Below, piece by piece: positions 9,701-15,955 of a stretch of 16,083 nucleotides of DNA. Source of the DNA: Terriglobia bacterium (GTDB lineage: Bacteria > Acidobacteriota > Terriglobia > UBA7540). The notes under the pieces were generated by a model, which saw only the letters and a program-made list of their open reading frames with translations, did no database searches and had not been told where the DNA came from. The position numbers and the translations under genes are program-made. The stretch lies in the NCBI GenBank assembly GCA_030040515.1, contig JASHTO010000755.1:1-16083 (forward strand), in the 5' to 3' direction. Position 1 is the first letter of the stretch. Every line of letters begins with the position of its first letter.

Positions 9701-11187
9701 CGCGAGCCGGAAATGCAAACTCCGCAGCCAACGCGGCAGTTGCCGCCGCCAATGCCGCGTCGTCCGACGCCAACAGCGCTAACAATGCGGCGGTCGCGGC
9801 AGCCTCAGCGGCAGCCGGAGCAGCAGCTTCCGCCACGGACGCCGAGCTATTGGCTGAATGTGCGGATGACTTGGTGTACAGTGGTTCGCAGTTCGACTTA
9901 CCGTTTGGCGGGATTCAGCCCGGGACCCAGAACTTTGGTTCGCAAGGGGTCGGAACGAGCTCCATTCAGCAGTTGACATACACGAATCTGGCGGGCTACT
10001 GCACGGCACACTCTCTCCCAGGTAATTCTGCGACCATTTCTTCCATCACGATTACACCGAACAACGGTACTCCGGCGGGTGATTTCAGCGAAACCGACAA
10101 CTGCACGAGCGCCCCCATCGCCGCCCTGGCCACCTGCACCATCGCGGTCAATTTTACTCCTTCTACAACCCAACCTGAATCGGCCACGCTCACCATCAGT
10201 GGCGCGGCCGCGGTGCCCGTAACACTCACCGGAGCTGGCTTGGCTCCCGGGAGTCCACCGGTTTGCTCGAATTCCGCAAGTTCTCCGATTGTTGCACCGA
10301 ATAGCGTTAATTTCGTGAATCCAACCCCCGGCCTTCTAGAGACTTTCACCGTAGCGAATACGTCCTGCAACCCGCTTGAAATCACATCTTTGGGTACGAC
10401 GGGTGCTGACGCATCGGACTTTTCTGCTAATCAGGGATCATTCCAGGGCCTGCCGGATTCCTTGCCGGCCGGTGGTACTGCTCCGTTTTATGTGTCTTTT
10501 GTTGGTGCCTCCCCTGCGGCCTCACAGCCCGAGACTGCGACGCTGAACGTCGGCACAAGCGTGAGTGGAGTTGCCGGCACTTTCTCTGTGCCACTCAGCG
10601 CCAGCGTCACGGCGCCCTACGCTCAGTTCAGCGCAGGTGAATTGGACTTCGGAACCCAGCCATCGGGGACGACCAGCGCGCCAATGACGTTGACTCTTGC
10701 CAATAGCGGGGCAACTGCGACCGGACCGCTGATGATCTATAACGCCGCTATAACCTCCGCGTCCTACTACGCTTCCAGCCTCGCCTGCACCCTGAGCGGA
10801 GTGAGCACGCCGGAGGCGAGCGTCAATCCCTTCCCACTCACCCTGAATGTGGGAGATTCGTGCACCTGGACCATCACCTATACAAATTCCGGGACGTCCA
10901 CAGTTCAGAGCGGGCTTCTCTCTATTCTGGACAACGCCGCGCAGAGCAATCTGGCAAGCACCAATCTGGCGGCACTAACGGGTGGCCAAACCGGGGCAGA
11001 GTACTTGCAGCAGGTATGCCTGGCCCCGGAACAGGGGGGATGCAGCCATATCCCCACGCCGGAATTGGTCGTGGCCAATGGCTTGGGTCCGACGGTCTCC
11101 GACCCCAGCCAGGACGTGACCACGCAGCTCACGAATTTTTATTTCCTCGCAGCGCAGTCGTCGCAATCGGCGTTGCAGGTGGCGTAG
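3748..11187 (+). CDS. Giant secreted SBBP/ASH/PD40 repeat protein, N-terminal part ended by an in-frame TAG
   Basis: 2479 residues. The start gives a signal peptide: basic RRERIAARA, hydrophobic AFAVVAGLLLAPHI, likely cleavage near APA-QD at about 35. Residues 62-280 match the N-terminal domain that precedes SBBP repeats (PLAFEANLGQADPRVQFLARG to LPLVIDPTLSYS; called DUF7948 in databases, as I recall). About five SBBP propeller repeats follow at 360-790 (e.g. LLFSTFLGGNTDEVVSGLAL and DSSGNVYAAGW). Then come ASH/choice-of-anchor-D Ig-like domains (about 810-1190), a PD40/TolB-like stretch (about 1195-1690; SSDGRFVAFNDY, VSPDGRFVAFSS, VSAGGRYVAFTS), and more ASH domains (1699 to about 2412). 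One ASH domain holds an Ala-rich helical insert (1892-2033). A structural or adhesive surface role is likely from such repeats; no enzyme motif seen. The ribosome site is weak (AGG at 3741). The TAG at 11185 lies in the same frame as ASH domains downstream. Confidence 0.88.
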   Translation: MTNSAFNTISRRERIAARAFAVVAGLLLAPHIAPAQDLHPPALASGQPKATHPLPVAYGRLPLAFEANLGQADPRVQFLARGLGYTLLLTGPDATLRLLRPNGQFDDTLQLHLVGARHAAARGDNRLESVTNYYIGNDPQHWHTNVPNFSEVTYEDVYPGVGLRYYGKQGALENDLVIAPGADPGQIRLAIDGARSLRLDDDGNLVIAIAPGAAKATERHVLLGRPEIYQVVDGKRRKVAGGFVMLAAEDGAGEQPHPREIGFTLGDYDHTLPLVIDPTLSYSYSATGGYSVLYGAMSTTNGPTLNVDSAGEAVLVGVTLNSVLQTTANATQTTCAAGTPQGNTTCDGQSIYIEKFNATGTALTFATYFGGATENGIREVGPESTAIGTLDANDNIYVTGQTNAIDFPTEGPSGALQTTVSGNYLCKFYGTGQNAGQLEYSTYLGASDMIIYAVAADSSGNAYVGGTDNTGDNDFPISQNAPPLLCPTTCQDGFILGVEPDGSGYMYGAYVGGSQGPMRNGILAASASVQALASYSTGGSYLAVGALTSFTDMPLTTASYAQAVQTSGSGYVALLDLGNTGASQYLYASYLGGPGAGITAVGLAPGPGTNNLNLYAAGQDDPESNPLVLPVTPGAFEPLPDYGFPEINGAGPGNAYVASFSYSPPASVVTNYISYLGGSADQGTTINAITGDPYGDTWVAGTNSAGDFPLLNPLPALGECSSINSCNQTGFVTEINPNGTELLFSTFLGGNTDEVVSGLALDSSGNVYAAGWTQSPNFPVTSGSPQSSCGTGSCVQTWFVTKLAPQQAPAGPNLTFTLNGPTGSSVPGGGTINFPPTFDSFTQSQVITVNNTASSGANLAVTAARTAYTYIAPTIYYNDYTVYPYEAGSTTGDLPCMTISLTPVSISPNASCDMTVSWTPQGGGGQESSLIEIFDDAANISSPQYFYLNGTAVNGSGASVTPSLLSFGNVLLGSTLTENFTITSTGNQALDFNTPTFSLSGSSDFSISSTTCGTSLGAAYSYTYTPYSCTVSINYSAMGNGGVPESATLSVSDNSALPASPQTATATATTNYPEPQLVLVPASVATGISFPATAQGLPSGTTSFRIENEGNATLQFIVPIIVSGGNSADFHESDTCGANNPLPVYESCTVSLYFQPTQASGTSESTNLLINNNDPTTPSLNISLSGQSATPPGPPSSLPFLTSTDNSVPPEPSTAPAGLPAISNGGQFVAFFDPAGYSSGLSSNLPNSPTGSSGASGLYLRNTCAGPNPPANCTQSTQFIAYNPSGAPCFFSAYGSPGANLPPAISSDGRFVAFNDYNCFTGSPEAPEVADVFLRDTQGQTTTQITDQGGTPITGGFSMSANAEYFGFASDTEAVNRGSGDTSWQAYLNITGFSYGTPMGTPATLLVSQDNNGNADGSYNSEFFDITTPAVSPDGRFVAFSSPWNDLTGGGPASDGSSQVYLRDSCVGAPQGTSCTPKTIRISSSQSGNPGTSGRSGVAYSYNGKIYPDIAVSAGGRYVAFTSSAQNLPQPANGNGSYPVKVYLVDTCQSYGVPISSGSCSGAGPATPVLLSSAAGGTTPAADSFAPQISVDGRIVSFLSFAQLTSSSPATSFSYPYDYLYDTCISNGQAVTTTPACVTGVLGVISSTVSGSQSTAASVTGAVLDGSGQFAAYTSNASTSEIWLNGTTAPPATPAPVVLLPPSTNFGSLAVGTPSAAMPVVLMNIGNANLTMGTLALSGTNVADFKLSGDACSGETIGWVVPNNTCSVSVTFTPSLSTGESATLNFPDNAGGSPQMVGLSGTGTGTSSGPPPALDVSLNPSMLPFPQQLIGTTSDIQGVLYTNLGTAQLTLNNVQIVGPNAGDFNIVPGSACVVNSVLNENSSSPPLPVVSPATLTTNLASYASQLGNDTQNSALNVQSIVQQAQATSSQLQQAGTNSGFGNIRNLTLQPGSSGSGWGNTSNTALEIGALSQASASAILAGVAISRAGNANSAANAAVAAANAASSDANSANNAAVAAASAAAGAAASATDAELLAECADDLVYSGSQFDLPFGGIQPGTQNFGSQGVGTSSIQQLTYTNLAGYCTAHSLPGNSATISSITITPNNGTPAGDFSETDNCTSAPIAALATCTIAVNFTPSTTQPESATLTISGAAAVPVTLTGAGLAPGSPPVCSNSASSPIVAPNSVNFVNPTPGLLETFTVANTSCNPLEITSLGTTGADASDFSANQGSFQGLPDSLPAGGTAPFYVSFVGASPAASQPETATLNVGTSVSGVAGTFSVPLSASVTAPYAQFSAGELDFGTQPSGTTSAPMTLTLANSGATATGPLMIYNAAITSASYYASSLACTLSGVSTPEASVNPFPLTLNVGDSCTWTITYTNSGTSTVQSGLLSILDNAAQSNLASTNLAALTGGQTGAEYLQQVCLAPEQGGCSHIPTPELVVANGLGPTVSDPSQDVTTQLTNFYFLAAQSSQSALQVA
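9730..9837 (+). repeat. Two 54-bp units coding 18-residue Ala-rich repeats
   Basis: Two in-frame units (9730-9783 and 9784-9837) encode NAAVAAANAASSDANSAN and NAAVAAASAAAGAAASAT. They lie at the end of a helical insert that interrupts an ASH domain of the giant secreted protein. The composition predicts a long Ala-rich helix, unlike the surrounding beta-sandwich sequence. Confidence 0.7.
11185..11187 (+). other. In-frame amber codon splitting the giant gene
   Basis: The context is GTG GCG TAG GTG GCA CAG, reading QVA-stop-VAQNVAQ. The frame stays open for 594 more codons with the same domain type. A single C-to-T change from CAG would restore a Gln-rich helix, QVAQVAQNVAQ. Nonsense mutation is likeliest; sequencing error or readthrough cannot be excluded from the sequence. 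Confidence 0.85.
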
Positions 11188-12972
11188 GTGGCACAGAATG
11201 TGGCGCAACTTTCCACCGCTGCCGCCAATTCCAACACCAATTTGAGCACCTTTGGCGGCATGGTGAGTCCCGCCGCGTGCAGTATCGGCGTGCAGTTCAT
11301 TCCTTCGGGAGCGGGGACGCGCAACGCCACGCTGGAAATAATCGATAACTCCGCTGCGGGAGTGGAGTTGATTCCGCTGAGCGGAGCAGGCATGGCGCCG
11401 CCGCTGATCGCCTCCCAGTTCATCCCCTCCTCCGGCACGCTATTCTTTCAGAATCAGCTTCTAAGCGGGGGCGTGAGTACATCAGCCGTCCCCGTGCATC
11501 GGGTGCTCCGCTCGTCTCGCGCCCTGTCTTCGCTGCCCGAAGACTCGGGTGGAAACGCCACTCTGCAAAGTCTGGTGCTGACCAACAACGGCACAACTGC
11601 GGGAAGCCTGAATCTCTCGATTCTCGGCTCGGGGGATTTCACGGAAACCGATAATTGCAGCGCCGCCATCCCGCCGGGGCAGACGTGTACGGCCAACGTG
11701 AGCTTCGCTCCCGTGCAGAGCGGAACACGCACCGCCGAACTGGTTAGTACAGATGTCAGCGGCAACATCGCCGTGCTGACACCGCTGGTGGGTTCGGGGA
11801 CCGCAGTGACGATTTCGCCCGTTGCCGTTTTGTTCGGCAACCAAATGGTGAGCACCACGAGCGGAACGCAAACCGTCACCCTCACGAGCCTCGCGGGCAA
11901 TCCGCAGCCCTTGAACGTCTCTTCTCTTACGCTCAGCGGCGACGGCACCTCGGCCGCCGCGCCCGGCGACTTCAGCATCACCCCCGCCAGCACTTGCAAC
12001 GCGTCGACATCGCTGAGCGCAGGGGCGAGTTGCACGGTGGTGGTGAGCTTTACGCCCAGCGCGGAGGGAACTCGCGACGCCGTTCTCCTGCTCAGTGACA
12101 ATGGCGGCGCCAGCCCGCAATATGTCACCCTGTCCGGGACCGGGATCGAGGCTATCGCGAGCTTGTCCCCATCATCGCTCGATTTCACGCCCCAGGTCGT
12201 TGGGACGGCCAGCACCCAGACGATCACCCTGAGCAACAGGGGCAATGAAGCCCTCACGATCACAGGCATGACAGCAAGCGGGGGATTTTCATTCGCAAGC
12301 AACTGTGGCACCACGTTGATCCCGGGCGGAAACTGCACCGTTTCCATAACCTTCAAACCGCAGGGACCCGGGACCTACACCGGAACTCTTAGCATTTCGG
12401 ATAATGGACCCGGCAGTCCGCAAACCGTGGCCCTTAGCGCGACGGGCGTGGTATTTACGGCGGGGCCGAATCCTCCCATTGCTGAACCTCCGCCCACCAC
12501 GCCCCAACCCGGGCAATCCGGAAATCCGCCCGCGTCGTCCGGTGGGGGCGCGTCAGGCCCCAAAGTCGGACCGGGACGGGAGATTATTCCCTCGCACCTG
12601 GACCTTATACCGCTGGCGCCTGCGACGGTCACTGCCGCGCCTGGCGTGGTCTCGCCCGCGCTGAAATTCTCTGCTTCGAAACTCACGTTCGCGGCTCAGA
12701 CCGTGGGGACCGGCAGCCGCGCGCAGACCATTACGCTGACCAATTCCAGCAACGCTCCACTGGTGATTTCAGGCATCACCGCCAGCGCGGATTTCACGCA
12801 GACCAATAACTGCGGCGAAAGCGTCGCGGCAGGAGATTCCTGCAAGATTGACGTTATTTTCAAACCCGCCGCCACCGGCACACGCAGCGGCATCGTGACG
12901 ATCCAGGAGGGCGCGCCAGGCAACACGCAGACGATTCCCGTGAGCGGAACCGGCAACCCCGCCGAACCATAG
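11188..12972 (+). pseudogene. C-terminal ASH-domain part of the giant secreted protein, downstream of the amber codon
   Basis: 594 codons directly following the TAG, in the same frame as the 2479-residue part. The first codon is GTG but no Shine-Dalgarno or signal peptide precedes it, so it is best read as the detached C-terminus of a protein of about 3074 residues. It opens with the second half of a helical insert (VAQNVAQLSTAAANSN) and completes that ASH domain (CSIGVQFIPSGAGTRNATLE). About four further ASH domains follow, each with the pattern of Cys-containing GxSCTVxVxFTP and a closing LSGTG. A Pro/Gly-rich linker at about 430-467 (PPIAEPPPTTPQPGQSGNPP) separates the last domain, which ends VSGTGNPAEP. 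No LPXTG, type IX sorting domain or membrane anchor is seen at the C-terminus. An automated pipeline may list it as a separate gene. Confidence 0.75.
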
Positions 12973-12980
12973 TGAGGACC

Positions 12981-13009
12981 ATCCGTCAGCTGACGGATCA
13001 ACGATTTTT
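12981..13009 (+). terminator. Probable rho-independent terminator of the giant gene
   Basis: The perfect palindrome ATCCGTCAGCTGACGGAT (12981-12998) begins eight bases after the stop codon. It can fold as a 7-bp stem with loop AGCT. After CAACGA comes a run of five T, so the spacing to the T-tract is a little long. Confidence 0.5.
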
Positions 13010-13026
13010 GGAAATGGTTGCCCTGC

Positions 13027-13143
13027 CTAGGTCGAGGCCATGAAAAGGCGCGGACGGGAATGACGGACGGCCTGCGCCACGGTTGAGGGAAAGTGCACTT
13101 CCTCGGCGAACAGGTCGAGGGCGCTGCGGTCGGCTTTGGAGAT
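13027..13143 (-). pseudogene. Relic of the C-terminal end of a second winged-helix/PD40 protein
   Basis: On the minus strand the frame ending at a TAG (13027-13029) reads EISKADRSALDLFAEEVHFP. This is the same ending as the regulator at 63-2225 (NRSALDLFAAEVMFP). The DNA also matches: plus-strand 13096-13132 is identical to 75-111 at 32 of 37 positions by hand alignment. The normal stop after FP is replaced by a Ser codon (TCA), and the frame continues for about 20 unrelated residues. No winged helix or PD40 motif lies upstream, so only the tail survives. Confidence 0.7.
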
Positions 13144-13371
13144 TTCGTGAGGATGGGGTTGACTGAAGTGTTCCGCGCTTGTCGTGAAGTCGTCAACTGA
13201 ACAATTGTGGCAGCGCTTCGACCTTCCTGCGGCGTGGCCAGATAAAACGTTTCTTCACATCTGGATGATCGGCAAACAGCATAAGCCCCACAAACTTTAT
13301 CCAAGAGCGTACTGAGCTGTAGCAAACCAAGCGTCTCGCCCAGCTATTGACCTGCAACAAGGCGGTCAGAC

Positions 13372-13509
13372 TCAATCAATCAGACTCTTTTCCACGGGAT
13401 AGCGGATCAATTCCCTCCGTAGTCGTCAATTCCATTCTCTCAAGCAGGCGAGTGCGGAAGGTGGTGATGGTCTTCGGGCTCACCGACCAATTAACAGGGA
13501 CATTCTATC
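13372..13509 (-). pseudogene. Frameshifted relic of a NarL/LuxR-type response regulator (C-terminal HTH)
   Basis: Minus-strand translation gives SVSPKTITTFRTRLLERMEL followed by TTT, the second half of a LuxR/NarL-type HTH (family pattern LSPKTVSTYRxRxLEKMxLKTxAELIRYA). A one-base frameshift near 13413-13418 moves the sequence to another frame, which continues ELIRYPVEKSLID and stops at 13372-13374, exactly the family's normal ending. The upstream part (receiver domain and first HTH helices) is missing; an in-frame stop occurs near 13512, next to the IS end. This is a dead fragment. The family call rests on recalled motifs. Confidence 0.7.
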
Positions 13510-13521
13510 CACAGCTAGATA

Positions 13522-13543
13522 ATTTTCGATTTAAGTGTATACA
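13522..13543 (+). repeat. IS630 left terminal inverted repeat
   Basis: Begins ATTTTCGATTTAAGTGT and is preceded by TA. It pairs with 14508-14529, with two mismatches near the inner end. Confidence 0.85.
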
Positions 13544-13584
13544 TTCTGTGCGATAATGTCTCTGCCGATAAAGGAGCAGCAGAG

Positions 13585-14520
13585 ATGCATTGCTATTCCC
13601 AAGATTTGCGGGACCGGGTGCTGTGGGCACTGGATCGGGGAGAAGGCCCGGCGGCGATCGCACGGCGGCTGGAAGTCCGTCGGGTATGGGTTTACCGGGT
13701 GCGGGAGCGTCAGCAGAAGACAGGGCAACGCACCAGCTTTCGCATCGGCGGCCATCGTCGTTCGCGGATAGCGGAGATGGAGTCCGTGCTGCGCGTTTGG
13801 ATCGAACAGGGACCGGGGTTGAACTTAGCCGAGTTGTGCGAACGCCTCCTCCGGCAGGGCGTCGCGATCAAGATCGGCCATTTGTGGTATCAGTTGAATA
13901 AATGGCATCTCACCTTCAAAAAAACGCCGCGCGCCAGCGAGCAAGAACGCGAGGACGTGCAGCGGGCACGCAGCGCGTGGCGGCAGGCGCTGCCCACGAT
14001 GCCCGTCGAAAAGCTCGTGTTTATCGATGAAACGTGGACCTCGACCGGCATGACGCACCGCTCTGGGCGGGCACCCCGAGGTCGGCGTTGCCTCGACTCG
14101 GCACCGCACGGGCATTAGGAAACGACCACCTTTGTGGGGGGGTTGCGCCGCCGATTGACCGCGCTCTTGGTCACGGACGGGCCGATGGATGGCGAGAGGT
14201 TTTTGGCTTACGTGCGTCAATTTCTCTGCCTCACGCTGCTACCCGGAGACACGGTGATCCTCGATAACCTCAGCAGTCACAAGGTAGCAGGAGTCGAAGC
14301 GGCGATCACCGCAAGTGGAGCCCGGCTGCAATTTTTACCTCCCTACTTGCCGGATCTGAACCCCATCGAAAAGCTCTTTTCCAAACTCAAGGCGCGGCTC
14401 CGCAAGGTCGCCGCACGAGATATCGAGGCGCTCTGGAAGGAAATCGGGGAATTGCTCAATACCGTTTCCGCAAGCCAATGCACGAACTTCTTCGATTCTT
14501 GTGGATATTTACACACTTAA
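13585..14520 (+). pseudogene. IS630-family DD34E transposase interrupted by an in-frame TAG
   Basis: A single frame of 312 codons with a good Shine-Dalgarno (AAGGAG at 13571-13576, eight bases before ATG). Residues 1-60 form an HTH (MHCYSQDLRDRVLWALDRGE, then AAIARRLEV), then a second helical DNA-binding stretch, then the RNase-H-like catalytic domain. The catalytic triad is intact by position: D148 in VFIDETW, D227 in VILDNLSSHK and E262 in DLNPIEKLFSKLK, with 34 residues between the last two. Codon 178 (14116-14118) is TAG in the context SAPHGH-stop-ETTTF; family members have Trp there as I recall, so one TGG-to-TAG change explains it. It separates D148 from the other two acids, so neither half would be active. 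Downstream the family pattern is slightly shortened (LRRRLTALL). Decay is the simplest reading. The halves are 13585-14118 and 14134-14520. Confidence 0.88.
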
Positions 14521-14529
14521 ATCGAAAAT
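14508..14529 (-). repeat. IS630 right terminal inverted repeat
   Basis: Reverse complement of the left terminal repeat, with two mismatches. It includes the transposase stop TAA (14518-14520) and is followed by GC rather than the expected TA. Confidence 0.85.
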
Positions 14530-15133
14530 GCTCTGGCAAAGGCCCCTCAGCCTTTGCGAGACCTGGCCCTATTGATCTTGGACACGGGCCTCCGAATAGG
14601 CGAAGCCTTGGAGCTTCAATGGCAAGATGTTCACCTGGCGCCAGCGGACGGGGCAAGGTTCGGTTATCTACATGTCAGGGACGGAAAGTCAAAGAACGCT
14701 CGACGCAATTTGAGCCTTACTGCACGGGCAAGTATCATGCTGGAAGCCCGCGCCAGTCAGACAGACTCACCCTATGTGTTTCCTTCCCAAACCGGCAAGC
14801 CCTATCTGCTAATGTCGATTGACCACGTCCATTGCAAGATTCGAGACCTGCTTCGGCTTCCCAAGGACTTCGTGATACACTCACTCAGACACACCTTCGG
14901 GACTCGCATAGGTGGGGGCGGATGCTTTCACGATCATGCGGGCGATGGGGCAAAGTCGCGTCACGGTCAGTCAGAAGTATGTGCATCTGACGCCCGAAGC
15001 GATGGAGCGAGCATTTCAGCGATTGGAAGCATTCAACCAAAAGGCCCTCGCCAGCATAGCGGGAAGCGAAAAACGTCAAATACCCGCTACAATTTCCGCT
15101 ACAGTCCCCGAGGCTGTGTCCGTAACTGATTGA
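14530..15133 (+). pseudogene. Tyrosine recombinase/integrase, C-terminal half, frameshifted
   Basis: This is the catalytic half of a phage-integrase/XerC-type site-specific recombinase. The frame leaves the IS end as ALAKAPQPLRDLALLILDTG, then LRIGEALELQW with the catalytic Arg, the Lys strand GKSKNARR, and the HxxR box IHSLRHTFGTR. A frameshift at the G-run 14911-14919 then moves the sequence two frames on, continuing ADAFTIMRAMGQSRVTVSQK, then YVH with the nucleophilic Tyr and a family-like tail (TPEAMERAFQRLEAFNQKA). The second conserved His of the usual GHS is Gln here (GQS). The N-terminal core-binding domain is absent, replaced by the IS and the unrelated relic on its other side. The stop TGA (15131-15133) directly abuts the tRNA. 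The enzyme is certainly inactive; its original specificity is unknown. An alternative TTG start at 14554 would be accidental. Confidence 0.85.
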
Positions 15134-15210
<77 letters not shown>

Positions 15211-15596
15211 ACCATGACTTGGGGGAGCAGCGAAGAAGAAGGCGGAGTGACTGGTTGCGGCTGGGTTGCGGATTGGGGGGAATTGTTCCCGTATCGAGGA
15301 TATCTACCCAGCCGATATTGTCTTCAGGAATTATGTGCTCGAAATACCCACGGTTACCTGGATCGAGCTGTGACCCGTTGGCTCTTGGACGCCGGCAAGG
15401 CTCGCGCCTTGTTGTATGAGAATAGAAGGAAAAGGTGTGTCGAGGAGAAAGGTCACCCGGCGAATTCCTGCTGCCTCCAATACCGATAAAAACTCTCGGT
15501 TGAACAAGCTGTTTTAGGCAATTATTTACTTGACTCGCCCACACAGGGAGAGCAAGATGTTGCCCATAAAGCGGTGCGTCGTCGCGGAGGTGTGCG
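15211..15596. other. Non-coding stretch between tRNA and DUF3800 gene
   Basis: No gene recognised. A plus-strand frame from ATG 15214 to 15489 (91 residues) has no familiar motif and no good Shine-Dalgarno. The base composition falls in GC from left to right, unlike the IS and giant gene. A weak hairpin (ACCGA/TCGGT, 15482-15500) is the only visible secondary structure. A weak promoter-like pair lies at 15530-15558. Confidence 0.5.
15530..15558 (+). promoter_or_regulatory. Possible promoter of the DUF3800 gene
   Basis: TTGACT (15530-15535) and CAAGAT (15553-15558) are spaced by 17 bases, about 40 bases before the start codon. The -10 hexamer matches the TATAAT consensus poorly. Confidence 0.3.
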
Positions 15597-15938
15597 ATGA
15601 CTACTCGTTTTAGTTGGAGGAGCTTCGTGCACCTTGCATACTTGGATGATTCTGACACCAAGAGTAAATCTGCCAAATGGCAGGTCATGTCAGGTGTTAT
15701 CATTGAAGACAACTACTTCAAAGTCGTAGAGCTTGCGGTGGGAACAGTCCCGGCACTGCTTGTGTCAGCGGATAAACTTTCCGCATTTGAAGAATTTCAC
15801 GCCTGTGAGTTGTACGGGGGATATGGGGTTTTTGAAGGCATTGATCAAGCCACCAGATTCGAAGCTATACGAAGATTATTAGAGCTAATTGCGGCGCTAA
15901 TATATCTGAGTAACCATTACCCGAATTTTACCCGATGA
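15597..15938 (+). pseudogene. DUF3800 protein, truncated after about 100 residues
   Basis: 113 residues with GGAGG at 15586-15590, six bases before the ATG. The family hallmarks are the N-terminal strand with acidic residues (VHLAYLDDSDT; family YxDESG), a second strand (WQVMSGVIIED), and the motif FEEFHACELYGGYGVF (family FHAxEL), followed by the helix RFEAIRRLLELI. DUF3800 proteins usually run over 200 residues with further acidic motifs downstream. Here the frame ends soon after the helix (YLSNHYPNFTR) and no family-like sequence follows before the convergent gene 17 bp away. The fold resembles RNase H, but the molecular role is uncertain; members often occur with mobile or defence genes. 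Likely a broken 3' end rather than a functional short form. Confidence 0.7.
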
Positions 15939-15955
15939 CAGCCGAAGCAGCTTAA

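Larger units (their letters stand above)
13522..14529 (+). mobile_element. IS630-family insertion sequence, 1008 bp, decayed
   Basis: The ends are 22-bp inverted repeats (13522-13543 and 14508-14529) that agree at 20 of 22 positions, sharing the outer 17 bases ATTTTCGATTTAAGTGT. The one gene inside is an IS630 transposase whose stop codon lies within the right repeat, as is common in the family. IS630 elements insert at TA and duplicate it. TA flanks the left end (13520-13521), but GC follows the right end, so the duplication is not seen. Confidence 0.88.

Noticed and set aside
9719..9845. GC-rich repeat stretch considered as a CRISPR or tandem array
   Set aside because: The repetition is in-frame Ala-rich coding sequence with a 54-bp period and no spacer structure.
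11454..12356. 300-residue minus-strand frame opposite the ASH domains
   Set aside because: Antisense shadow of a repetitive high-GC gene; the plus strand encodes clear repeated domains and the minus frame has no recognisable motif.
13193..13375. 60-residue minus-strand frame containing FADHPDVKKRF-W
   Set aside because: Faintly like an IS200/IS605 transposase motif, but the remaining residues do not fit and it lies between two relics; too weak to call.
15557..15613. Possible 18-residue leader peptide MLPIKRCVVAEVCDDYSF overlapping the DUF3800 start
   Set aside because: It has a plausible GGAG upstream, but such a short frame overlapping a better start is expected by chance.
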